Shown piece after piece: positions 7,640 through 14,374 of a stretch of 17,752 nt of DNA (positions are counted from its first letter, which is position 1; each line of letters opens with the position of its first letter). Origin of the DNA: Fimenecus sp052273845 (lineage in GTDB: Bacteria; Bacillota; Clostridia; Oscillospirales; Acutalibacteraceae). The stretch spans positions 1 through 17,752 of the forward strand of contig DAVZHM010000036.1 of the NCBI GenBank assembly GCA_052273845.1, given 5' to 3'. Made by a program: the position numbers and the translations under genes. Below the pieces are notes generated by a model. That model was not told the origin of the DNA. It made no database searches and saw only the letters and a program-made list of their open reading frames with translations.

Positions 7640-8383
7640 ATGTCCAATCAGAACCCGCCCGAAAAGGGCACCAAAAAACTCGGAAAACGCGCCGTACTGC
7701 TCTATGCAGGGTTAGCGCTTTGCCTGTGCGGCGCATTTGCCGCCGCCAAAAACGCAACGCAGTTCCGTTTAAGCCCGAAAAGCGCAGAAGCACCCGACAC
7801 AACCGTGGCGGGCGCGACCTTCTCGACTTCGGATTTGGCGCCGTTCACCACCACACAGCCGACGCGCACCGCGCCGACCGAAAGCACGGCGGCAACGGAA
7901 ACAACCGCCGCCCAGCAGGCGGTGCTCGCGCAGGAGGACGGTATTACGCGCGCCGAGACCTTTTCGTTGCCGTTAGAGGGCGGCATTGACAAATCGTATT
8001 CCAACGGCGATATGGTGCAATCCAAAACCATGGGGGACTGGCGGGTGCACAACGGCGTGGATTTTCGCGGCACGGTCGGCGACCAGGTGCACGCGGTCAA
8101 CAACGGCGTGGTGAAATCCGTATACGATGATGTTTTATGGGGCACCGTAGTGGAAATCGACCACGGCGACGGTCTTACGGCGCGCTATTGCGGACTCGGC
8201 AAAGGCAGCACCGTCGCGGTTGGCGACAAAGTGCACATCAATGACCGCATCGGGAATTTGGGCGCCGTGCCCGTGGAGTCGGCAGACGAAGTACATTTGC
8301 ATTTGGAGATGCGCCAAGACGGCAAAACGGTTAATCCGCTGGAAGTGATGGGCAGAGACGCAAACGGCAATTTGCCATCATAA
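7640..8383 (+). CDS. spoIIQ: SpoIIQ-like LytM/M23 peptidase-domain protein
   Basis: SpoIIQ is made in the forespore, anchored in its membrane, and pairs with mother-cell SpoIIIAH across the engulfment space. This 247-residue protein has an N-terminal membrane segment (about 17-36), a Thr/Ala/Pro-rich linker (about 66-95) and a LytM (M23) domain (about 110-237). The stretch MVQSKTMGDWRVHNGVD (125-141) and the following region resemble SpoIIQ more than general M23 enzymes. The zinc site looks complete: His137 and Asp141 in HNGVD, and HLHLE with His219 and His221. Bacillus subtilis SpoIIQ lacks a ligand, while clostridial SpoIIQ keeps them. The ATG at 7640 has GGAGG nine bases upstream, and a sigma-F-like promoter lies just before it. 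Membership in M23 is near certain; the SpoIIQ name is likely but not proven. A repeat array starts on the base after the stop. Confidence 0.82.
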   Translation: MSNQNPPEKGTKKLGKRAVLLYAGLALCLCGAFAAAKNATQFRLSPKSAEAPDTTVAGATFSTSDLAPFTTTQPTRTAPTESTAATETTAAQQAVLAQEDGITRAETFSLPLEGGIDKSYSNGDMVQSKTMGDWRVHNGVDFRGTVGDQVHAVNNGVVKSVYDDVLWGTVVEIDHGDGLTARYCGLGKGSTVAVGDKVHINDRIGNLGAVPVESADEVHLHLEMRQDGKTVNPLEVMGRDANGNLPS

Positions 8384-8698
8384 CCGCGTGAAACGCGGGG
8401 TAAATCGTTAATTTCCTTTGTGCGAAATCGTTACAAATCCTCTCGAACCGCACCGCGTAGGACGCGGAACGAATCGCCGCGTGAAACGCGGGGTAAATCG
8501 TTGGTTTACTGTGCGGAAATGATTTACCAATCCTCTCGAACCGCACCGCGTAGCCGCGTGAAACGCGGGGCAAATCGTTGGTTTACTTTGTGCGAAATTT
8601 TTACCAATCCTCTCGAACCGCACCGCGTAGCCGCGTGAAACGCGGGGCAAATCGTTGGTTTACTTTGTGCGAAATTTTTACCAATCCTCTCGAACCGC
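8384..8698 (+). repeat. Tandem array of 77-bp palindromic repeats
   Basis: There are four units: 8384-8460, 8477-8553 and 8554-8630, each exactly 77 bases, and a 68-base partial unit at 8631-8698. Units 3 and 4 are identical over 68 bases; units 1 and 2 differ mainly in the middle (about positions 27-52 of the unit) and are separated by a 16-base linker (8461-8476). Each unit opens with a hairpin, CCGCGT-GAA-ACGCGG. Unit 2 has an inner inverted repeat, GGTAAATC with GATTTACC (unit positions 16-23 and 45-52). Each unit also carries CCTCTCGAACCGC, and the three full units end in ACCGCGTAG. Unit length is not a multiple of three, so open frames across the array are not conserved genes. The array begins on the first base after the spoIIQ stop. 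It resembles REP/BIME-type or miniature mobile repeats; I do not recognise the family. Confidence 0.9.
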
Positions 8699-8713
8699 AA
8701 CTTGAGCGCGTAG

Positions 8714-8744
8714 GGGGCGACGACTCGGCGCCCCGTCGATTTTT
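8714..8744 (+). terminator. Possible terminator downstream of the repeat array
   Basis: GGGGCG (8714-8719) pairs with CGCCCC (8729-8734) around a 9-base loop; an alternative stem CGACG (8718-8722) with CGTCG (8734-8738) sits closer to the T run at 8740-8744. Either would be a plausible intrinsic terminator for plus-strand transcripts from spoIIQ, which would then include the whole repeat array. The sequence may also be the end of a second dispersed repeat. Confidence 0.45.
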
Positions 8745-8810
8745 CACAATGTAAATTTGTTTATCCACCCCGTGCAACTCCATACCAAAATATAATATAA
8801 TATATTGCAA

Positions 8811-8848
8811 AAACCCGCGCCGATTCAGATTTGAACCGGTGCGGGTTT
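8811..8848 (-). terminator. Terminator downstream of galU
   Basis: The arms at 8811-8822 and 8837-8848 form a 12-bp stem (AAACCCGC and CCG blocks) around a 14-base loop. On the minus strand the descending arm runs into a TTTTT run just past GCGGG, which fits termination of galU, whose stop is at 8897. On that strand one internal pair is an A-C mismatch; on the plus strand it would be G-U, so some bidirectional activity is possible. Between this and 8745 I see only AT-rich sequence without a gene. Confidence 0.6.
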
Positions 8849-8896
8849 GGTTTGTGCAAAATTGGATTTTTCAAAAATCGGCTTTCCGAAAACGAC

Positions 8897-9772
8897 TTAC
8901 AGCGTAGCCGCCAATTTTTTCAGGTATTCTTTGAAATCTGCGCCGATTTCGGGGTGGTTGAGCGCAACTTCGCAGTTTGCCTGCATAATGCCGAGTTTGT
9001 TCCCCATATCGTAGCGAATGCCGTCGAAATCGACCGCGTTGAGTTCGCCGCGGCGTGCAAGGTCAAGCATAGCATCGGTGAAATACACTTCGCCGCTCTT
9101 GGGGTCGGCGGGGGTCTTTTCAATCAACTCGAAAATTTCGGGCGGCATAACCACTCTGCCCAAAATCGAATAGCAGGACATAATCTGCTCCGGCGTGGGT
9201 TTTTCGATGATGTTATGCACCTTCATGGTTTTGTCATCCAGCGGCGTCACATCAAGCGTGCAGTATTTCGGCACGTCTTTGCGCGGCACTTCTTTCACGC
9301 CCACAACGCCGCAGCCGTATTTTTCATACGCACGGCAAAGTTGACCGACAACCGGGTCCTCGGAAACGATGACATCGTCACCGTACATAACCGCGAACGG
9401 CTCGTTGCCGACAAAGCTCTTTGCGCAAAGCACGGCATGGCCCAAACCTTTGGTTTCTTTTTGACGGACATAGTAGATGTTCGCAAGATTTGCGCAAGCT
9501 TCTACGCCTTCCAAAATCTTTGCTTTGGACGGATTGCCCTTGAGTTTGGTTTCCAATTCAAAGGAATGGTCAAAGTGGTCTTCGATAACCCCTTTGCCGC
9601 GGTTGGTGACAATCAAAATGTCGGTAATGCCTGCGGCAACCGCTTCTTCAACGATGTATTGAATCGCCGGTTTGTCCACAATATTGAGCATTTCCTTCGG
9701 CACAGCCTTGGAAGCCGGCAAAACGCGCGTGCCCAAGCCTGCTGCGGGGATAATTGCTTTTGTAATTTTCAT
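8897..9772 (-). CDS. galU: UTP-glucose-1-phosphate uridylyltransferase
   Basis: GalU makes UDP-glucose from UTP and glucose-1-phosphate, the glucosyl donor for glycolipids, teichoic-acid decorations and surface polysaccharides. The 291-residue protein is the usual length. Visible signatures are the nucleotide-binding PAAGLGTR (residues 9-16), PKEMLNIVDKPAIQYIVEEA (25-44), KETKGLGHAV (105-114), the metal-site region YGDDVI (130-135), and the C-terminal GEVYFTDAMLDL and YDMGNKLG stretches. The ATG at 9772 is preceded by AAGGGG at a normal distance. The gene is last in the aspS-purB-RING-like-galU series. A terminator-like hairpin (9803-9827) separates it from the preceding gene, so part of its expression may depend on its own promoter. 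Confidence 0.96.
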   Translation of the reverse strand: MKITKAIIPAAGLGTRVLPASKAVPKEMLNIVDKPAIQYIVEEAVAAGITDILIVTNRGKGVIEDHFDHSFELETKLKGNPSKAKILEGVEACANLANIYYVRQKETKGLGHAVLCAKSFVGNEPFAVMYGDDVIVSEDPVVGQLCRAYEKYGCGVVGVKEVPRKDVPKYCTLDVTPLDDKTMKVHNIIEKPTPEQIMSCYSILGRVVMPPEIFELIEKTPADPKSGEVYFTDAMLDLARRGELNAVDFDGIRYDMGNKLGIMQANCEVALNHPEIGADFKEYLKKLAATL

Positions 9773-9802
9773 TGGTATGCGCCCCTTACTATAGAGTATT
9801 TC

Positions 9803-9827
9803 TTAAAAACAGAGCAAAATCTGTTTT
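9803..9827 (-). terminator. Weak terminator or attenuator before galU
   Basis: In minus-strand RNA AAAACAGA (9820-9827) pairs with UCUGUUUU (9806-9813) around a 6-base loop and runs into one more U. The stem is AU-rich and the U tract is mostly in the stem, so this is a modest terminator. It lies 12 bases after the stop codon of the RING-like gene and about 30 bases before the galU start. Confidence 0.45.
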
Positions 9828-9836
9828 GTTAACGGT

Positions 9837-9865
9837 ATTTTACATCAAGAATCGGGAAATTGCAA
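9837..9865 (-). promoter_or_regulatory. Possible galU promoter
   Basis: TTGCAA (9860-9865), a 17-base spacer and TAAAAT (9837-9842) overlap the end of the preceding gene. A start near 9830 would place the hairpin at 9803-9827 in the galU leader. The -35 element is only four of six to consensus, so this is tentative. Confidence 0.3.
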
Positions 9866-10889
9866 CCGAAAGCACCTGTGTGCCCAATTCGTAAATCCAA
9901 AACGCAGCAACGCACATCAAAACGGACATGCCGCCCCGCCGAAACAGCAACAGCCGATATTCTTCGGGAGAATGGCTTTGCGCGCGCAGACGCGCAATAT
10001 CTTTTGCCGCCTTTTTCTTATAGAGATAATTGCCGAACAGCCCCGAAAACAGCGCGATGGCAAAATTACTGCAAACCGAAATGATGTATTCGGGAAGCGA
10101 AACAATCTGCATATACGCCTGTGTATAGGACTGCAACGCTTCGGAACGGGCAAGCGTACCCTCTTCCATTTGCGTCATAACCTGTTCTGCCGTGTTATAA
10201 AACGCGTCGGTCTGCTCGACCATACGCGGTGTGGTGGTACAGCCGACAACCAGCAACTGCAAAAGCATCAAAACCGCGCCGACCGCATATAACTTGCGGA
10301 AAAAGTACCAATACGGCGCGAAAAAGAATGACGCCCAGTTCCACGAGACTTTTTTGCCTGTTTTTTCCATCGCGTAAAAGCGCGGAATATATTTTCGTGC
10401 ATTCGCCTGCACATATTCCGCCGTATCGGCAACGGTGTTGCCGTCGATTGTGTCGGTCGGTGCAATCACAACCGTGCCCGCGCCGTACAGACGCTGTGCG
10501 CCGTCGGGCAACTGCACGGGCGGCAAAAACGGCGCGCCCGCATTTGCATTGTTATAAAGCCGTGCGCCGCATTGCGTGCAGACCGGTTCTTCCGCCGCAT
10601 TTTCGGCGCCGCATTCCGGACAAAAGACGATATTGTGCCCGTCATCAGGCGTTTTTTCATTCGGCTTGTCCGTCAGCAAAGTGCTGACGGGTGCCGTGCG
10701 CGGTGCTTCGTTTTGCGTTGCAGGCGTCCAAACAAAACCCGCTTTGTGCAAAGGCGCATTGGCGCAAGCATTTGCAAGCGCATAACAATTTCTGTGGTGC
10801 GGTGTGCCGCATTCGGGGCAGACAACCACATCGTCCTCGTCCGCAAATACCTTGTGGCAGACGGGGCAGGTTTCCCCGGTATATCGCAT
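9840..10889 (-). CDS. RING-like zinc finger, zinc-ribbon and DUF2628-like membrane protein
   Basis: The function is unknown. This 349-residue protein begins with a cysteine-rich finger of the prokaryotic RING type: C8-x2-C11, C24-x2-C27 in CPECGTPHHRNC, then His31/32 and Cys35, with Cys42 and His48 as possible last ligands. A second, simple zinc ribbon follows (C90, C93, C104, C107). A disordered Ala/Pro-rich linker leads to the membrane part: SWNWASFFFAPYWYFFRKLY (182-201), typical of DUF2628-like proteins, with a membrane segment to about 217 and others near 267-290 and 319-345. The zinc fingers should be cytoplasmic. The ATG at 10889 follows AAGGAAGG by seven bases. It lies 59 bases after purB. 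Family recognition is by motif only; it could recruit proteins to the membrane, but nothing here shows that. Confidence 0.82.
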   Translation of the reverse strand: MRYTGETCPVCHKVFADEDDVVVCPECGTPHHRNCYALANACANAPLHKAGFVWTPATQNEAPRTAPVSTLLTDKPNEKTPDDGHNIVFCPECGAENAAEEPVCTQCGARLYNNANAGAPFLPPVQLPDGAQRLYGAGTVVIAPTDTIDGNTVADTAEYVQANARKYIPRFYAMEKTGKKVSWNWASFFFAPYWYFFRKLYAVGAVLMLLQLLVVGCTTTPRMVEQTDAFYNTAEQVMTQMEEGTLARSEALQSYTQAYMQIVSLPEYIISVCSNFAIALFSGLFGNYLYKKKAAKDIARLRAQSHSPEEYRLLLFRRGGMSVLMCVAAFWIYELGTQVLSVAISRFLM

Positions 10890-10948
10890 AATAAAACCTT
10901 CCTTTTGTACCCCGCAGTTCTGTCGGAAATCTTTTTCAAATCACAAGG

Positions 10949-12379
10949 TCAAACCTTGATTTCAACCTCTAACCCCAACAAATCCTTATACTTATTTAAT
11001 ATCGGCTGCACATCGTTTGCCAAAAACTCCGTCACTTGTTGCGGCGCGCGGCCGATGAAATTCTGCGGCACCATTTCGGCACGGATTTCTTCAAGTGTCA
11101 TGGAAAACGCAGGGTCATTCGCGATGCGTTCGGGCAAATCGTTCGGCTTGCCCTCGGCTTTGACCACTTGCCCTGCCGCCATGGAGTGCCGACGGATGCG
11201 TTCGTGCAATTCCTGACGGTCGCCGCCTTTTTTGACCGCCGCCATCATAATATTTTCGGTCGCCATAAACGGCAGTTCGTCATTGAGGCGTTTTTCAATC
11301 ATTTTCGGATACACCACAAGTCCGCTGACCACATTGATATACAATTCCAAAATCGCATCCACCGCGAGGAATCCCTCGGGAATGCTGATGCGTTTGTTGG
11401 CGGAATCGTCGAGCGTGCGCTCAAACCATTGCGTCGAAGCAGTAATGGCGGGATTTAATGTATCGGCAATCACATAGCGTGCCAAAGAGGCGATGCGTTC
11501 GCTGCGCATCGGGTTGCGCTTGTACGCCATAGCGGACGAGCCGATTTGATTTTTCTCAAACGGTTCTTCGATTTCTTTCAAGTGTTGCAGCAAACGCAAA
11601 TCGTTGGAGAATTTGTGCGCGGACTGCGCAATCCCTGCAAGGGTGTAAAGCACCTGCGTGTCCAATTTGCGCGCGTAGGTTTGCCCCGATACGGGGAACA
11701 CGCTTGAAAAGCCCATTTTTTCGGCGATTTTGCGGTCAAGCGCCTTGATTTTTTCATCGTCGCCCTCGAACAGTTCCACAAAACTTGCCTGTGTGCCCGT
11801 GGTACCTTTCGAGCCGAGCAAACGCATTTGCGACAGTTGGAATTCAAGCGCGGACATATCCATCACCAAATCCATCAACCACAAAGACGCGCGTTTGCCG
11901 ACGGTGGTCGGCTGGGCGGGTTGGAAGTGCGTAAACGCAAGACAGGGCATATTTTTGTATTCGTCGGCAAAGTCCGCAAGTTTTGCAATCAGGTTGACCA
12001 ATTTTTTGCGGACGAGTTTCAACCCCTCGGTCATCACAATCACATCGGTATTGTCGCCGACATAGCACGAAGTCGCCCCCAAATGAATAATGCCTTTTGC
12101 TTTGGGGCATTGCACGCCGTAGGCGTAAACATGGCTCATCACATCGTGGCGAACCTGTTTCTCCCGTTCTTCGGCAACCTCATAATTGATGTCGTCGGCG
12201 TGGGCTTTGAGTTCGGCGATTTGCTCGTCGGCAATGGGGAGCCCCAACTCTTTTTCGCTTTCGGCAAGGGCAATCCAAAGCTTGCGCCAAGTGCGAAATT
12301 TAAAATCGGGCGAAAAGATGTATTTCATTTCTTTGCTCGCGTACCGCGAATTCAAGGGGCTTTCGTAAATATCTTTCAT
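10949..12379 (-). CDS. purB: Adenylosuccinate lyase
   Basis: PurB removes fumarate from SAICAR and from adenylosuccinate, two steps of purine synthesis. The 476-residue protein belongs to the fumarase/aspartase superfamily. It shows HLGATSCYVGDNTD near residues 98-111, THFQPAQPTTVGKR near 150-163, and the signature loop IGSSAMAYKRNPMRSE near 286-301, which holds the catalytic Ser. The frame extends six codons upstream to a TTG at 12397, but that TTG overlaps the GGAGG ribosome binding site. The ATG at 12379, 11 bases after GGAGG, is therefore taken as the start (MKDIYESPLNSRYAS). It follows aspS by 42 bases without a visible terminator, so the two are probably cotranscribed. No other purine genes are nearby. 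Confidence 0.96.
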   Translation of the reverse strand: MKDIYESPLNSRYASKEMKYIFSPDFKFRTWRKLWIALAESEKELGLPIADEQIAELKAHADDINYEVAEEREKQVRHDVMSHVYAYGVQCPKAKGIIHLGATSCYVGDNTDVIVMTEGLKLVRKKLVNLIAKLADFADEYKNMPCLAFTHFQPAQPTTVGKRASLWLMDLVMDMSALEFQLSQMRLLGSKGTTGTQASFVELFEGDDEKIKALDRKIAEKMGFSSVFPVSGQTYARKLDTQVLYTLAGIAQSAHKFSNDLRLLQHLKEIEEPFEKNQIGSSAMAYKRNPMRSERIASLARYVIADTLNPAITASTQWFERTLDDSANKRISIPEGFLAVDAILELYINVVSGLVVYPKMIEKRLNDELPFMATENIMMAAVKKGGDRQELHERIRRHSMAAGQVVKAEGKPNDLPERIANDPAFSMTLEEIRAEMVPQNFIGRAPQQVTEFLANDVQPILNKYKDLLGLEVEIKV

Positions 12380-12421
12380 TCTGTATGATACCTCCAAAAG
12401 GTTGTGGATTCTACGCCGTTT

Positions 12422-14176
12422 TTATTTCTCCGGCACAGGTCTGCGCAATTTGATATGCACTTCGCGCAACTGCTGTTCGGACACGGTATTGGGCGCGCCG
12501 AGCAACATATCCTGCGCGTTGGAATTCATCGGGAACGCAATGACTTCGCGGATATTTTCCTCATTTTTCAGAAGCATAATCATTCTGTCCACGCCGGGCG
12601 CCATACCTGCGTGCGGCGGTGCGCCGTAATGGAACGCGCGGAACAGCGCGCCGAAGCGTTTTTCAACTTCCTCTGCCGAATAGCCTGCAAGTTCAAACGC
12701 TTTTACCATCACATCGGGGCGGTGGTTACGCACTGCGCCCGAGGAAAGTTCCACGCCGTTGCAGACAATATCGTACTGATACGCCTTAATGGTCAGCGGA
12801 TCTTGATTTAAAAGCGCGTCCATTTCGCCCTGCGGCATCGAGAACGGATTGTGGGTGAAATCGAGTTTGCCTTCTTCGTTCTTTTCGTACATCGGGAAAT
12901 CGGTGATGAAACACATCTCAAAGCGGTCTTTGTCGATGATGTTCATACGCTCGCCGAGTGCGGTGCGGATTTGCCCCGCCAAAAGGTTGACCACTTTCGG
13001 CGTGTCGCAAATGAAGAACAGCGTATCGTCGGTTTTCAAAGACAAATCGTTTGTCAAGGTTGCTTTCTTTTCGTCCGAAAGGAATTTCGCAATCGGGCCT
13101 TTGAAAGAGCCGTCCTCTAAAACGGTCAAATAGCCCAAACCCTTCATGCCGATGGACATGGCGTATTCGAGCATCTTTTCAAAGAACGATTTGCTCATTT
13201 TGCCGCAGCCGGGGGCAACGATGCCGCGCACGGGGCGACCTTGGAACGGTTTAAATTCCACATCGCGGAAAAAATCGGTCAAATCGGTGATTTCCAGCGG
13301 ATTGCGCAAATCGGGTTTGTCAGTACCGTATTTGAGCATCGCTTCCTCAAACGGAATGCGGCGGAACGGCGCGGGAGAAACGGGTTTGCCGTCACCGAAT
13401 TTCGTAAAGGTGTCATACAACACATCTTCCGCTACGGCGAACACATCTTCCTGTGTGGCGAACGCCATTTCAAAGTCCAACTGATAAAATTCGCCGGGAG
13501 AACGGTCTGCGCGCGCGTCTTCATCGCGGAAGCAGGGCGCAATTTGGAAATATTTGTCGAAGCCCGACACCATCAGCAGTTGTTTGAACTGTTGCGGCGC
13601 TTGCGGCAGGGCATAGAATTTGCCCTCGTGCTTTCTCGACGGAATAATATAATCGCGCGCCCCCTCGGGAGACGAGCAGGTCAAAATCGGGGTGTTAATT
13701 TCGGGGAAGCCGAGCGACTCCATTTTGGTGCGCAAAAAGCGCACCACTTCGGAACGGAACAAGATATTGTCGTGCACCTTTTGGTTGCGCAAATCAAGGA
13801 AACGGTAGGTCAAGCGCACATCTTCGCGCGTTTCGGTCGATTCGTTGACATCAAAGGGCAGCGCGCTCTCGCACGCGCCGAGCACGGTGACCTCTGTCAC
13901 GCGCACTTCCAATTCGCCCGTCGGGATTTTCGGGTTGACGGTTTCCGCGTCGCGTTTCACGACGGTACCCGTAACGGAAACTACGCTCTCCTTATGCAAA
14001 TTTTGCAGCATTTCATCGTCGTGCAGTACGATTTGCGTTACGCCGTATTGATCACGCAAATCCACAAACGCCACGCCGCCGTGGTCGCGGATGGTATCCA
14101 CCCAACCGGCGAGGGAAACGGTTTCATTCAAATTGCCGAGCGTCAATTCGCCGCAAGTATGCGTTCTGTATGCCAT
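12422..14176 (-). CDS. aspS: Aspartate-tRNA ligase
   Basis: AspS charges tRNA with aspartate. The 584-residue class II synthetase has an N-terminal OB-fold anticodon-binding domain (about 1-105, GWVDTIRDHGGVAFVDLRD), the catalytic core with motif 2 at FRDEDARADRSPGEF, the bacterial GAD insertion, and motif 3 near the C terminus (GAPPHAGMAPGVDR). The wording of motif 2 and the surrounding LPQAPQQFKQLLM is unlike the common FRDEDLRADRQPEFTQID form of Escherichia coli and Bacillus. From memory it is closer to alphaproteobacterial enzymes; similar forms may be common in gut Clostridia. The ATG at 14176 is preceded by AAAAGGAA at a long spacing of about 12 bases. An extended -10 promoter lies about 90 bases upstream. 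No T-box leader was seen. It heads the aspS-purB-RING-like-galU series. Confidence 0.96.
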   Translation of the reverse strand: MAYRTHTCGELTLGNLNETVSLAGWVDTIRDHGGVAFVDLRDQYGVTQIVLHDDEMLQNLHKESVVSVTGTVVKRDAETVNPKIPTGELEVRVTEVTVLGACESALPFDVNESTETREDVRLTYRFLDLRNQKVHDNILFRSEVVRFLRTKMESLGFPEINTPILTCSSPEGARDYIIPSRKHEGKFYALPQAPQQFKQLLMVSGFDKYFQIAPCFRDEDARADRSPGEFYQLDFEMAFATQEDVFAVAEDVLYDTFTKFGDGKPVSPAPFRRIPFEEAMLKYGTDKPDLRNPLEITDLTDFFRDVEFKPFQGRPVRGIVAPGCGKMSKSFFEKMLEYAMSIGMKGLGYLTVLEDGSFKGPIAKFLSDEKKATLTNDLSLKTDDTLFFICDTPKVVNLLAGQIRTALGERMNIIDKDRFEMCFITDFPMYEKNEEGKLDFTHNPFSMPQGEMDALLNQDPLTIKAYQYDIVCNGVELSSGAVRNHRPDVMVKAFELAGYSAEEVEKRFGALFRAFHYGAPPHAGMAPGVDRMIMLLKNEENIREVIAFPMNSNAQDMLLGAPNTVSEQQLREVHIKLRRPVPEK

Positions 14177-14265
14177 ATTTTTCGTACATTCCTTTTCTCA
14201 AGAATTCGCCCCTGCGGGCATCGTTTTTACAGGCATAATTATACATTCTAATTATACAGTTAAGA

Positions 14266-14274
14266 ATTATAGCA
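14266..14274 (-). promoter_or_regulatory. Extended -10 promoter of aspS
   Basis: The minus strand reads TGC followed by a perfect TATAAT (TATAAT at 14266-14271, TG at 14273-14274). The -35 region has no good match, which is usual for extended -10 promoters. The start near 14259 gives a leader of about 80 bases. Two more TATAAT copies lie downstream at 14251-14256 and 14238-14243 without good -35 partners. Confidence 0.6.
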
Positions 14275-14315
14275 TACCCGCGTGAGAATTTCTACTGTAA
14301 TTTTGAAAAAAAACA

Positions 14316-14344
14316 TTGTATATTTGCCCTTTTTCGTGTAAAAT
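14316..14344 (+). promoter_or_regulatory. Possible promoter of the LCP gene
   Basis: TTGTAT (14316-14321), a 17-base spacer and TAAAAT (14339-14344). The start would be near 14351, giving a leader of about 24 bases with GGAGG before the ATG at 14375. The -35 match is weak but spacing and position are right. Confidence 0.5.
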
Positions 14345-14374
14345 GGGGCATATCTTATTTGCGGAGGTGCCGAA

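Noticed and set aside
8384..8698. CRISPR array
   Set aside because: Units are 77 bases and directly abutting, with no unique spacers and no cas genes nearby.
8787..8807. AT-rich run with TATAAT-like hexamers on both strands
   Set aside because: No suitable -35 partner and no gene directly downstream; it is probably low-complexity sequence next to the galU terminator.
8331..8810. Several short overlapping open frames on both strands across the repeats
   Set aside because: They arise from the 77-bp repeat itself. The unit length is not a multiple of three, so the frame changes from copy to copy, and no ribosome binding site fits. Similar spurious proteins would appear wherever the repeat occurs.
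9788..9817. TTGCTC-18-TATAGT as a galU promoter
   Set aside because: Transcription would start near 9781, downstream of the AAGGGG ribosome binding site at 9782-9787, so the message would lack it.
12380..12397. TTG start adding six residues to PurB
   Set aside because: The TTG is part of the GGAGG ribosome binding site for the ATG at 12379, and the family starts at MKD.
14177..14374. T-box leader for aspS
   Set aside because: No T-box sequence (the conserved TGGNACCGCG block) and no specifier stem could be found in the leader.
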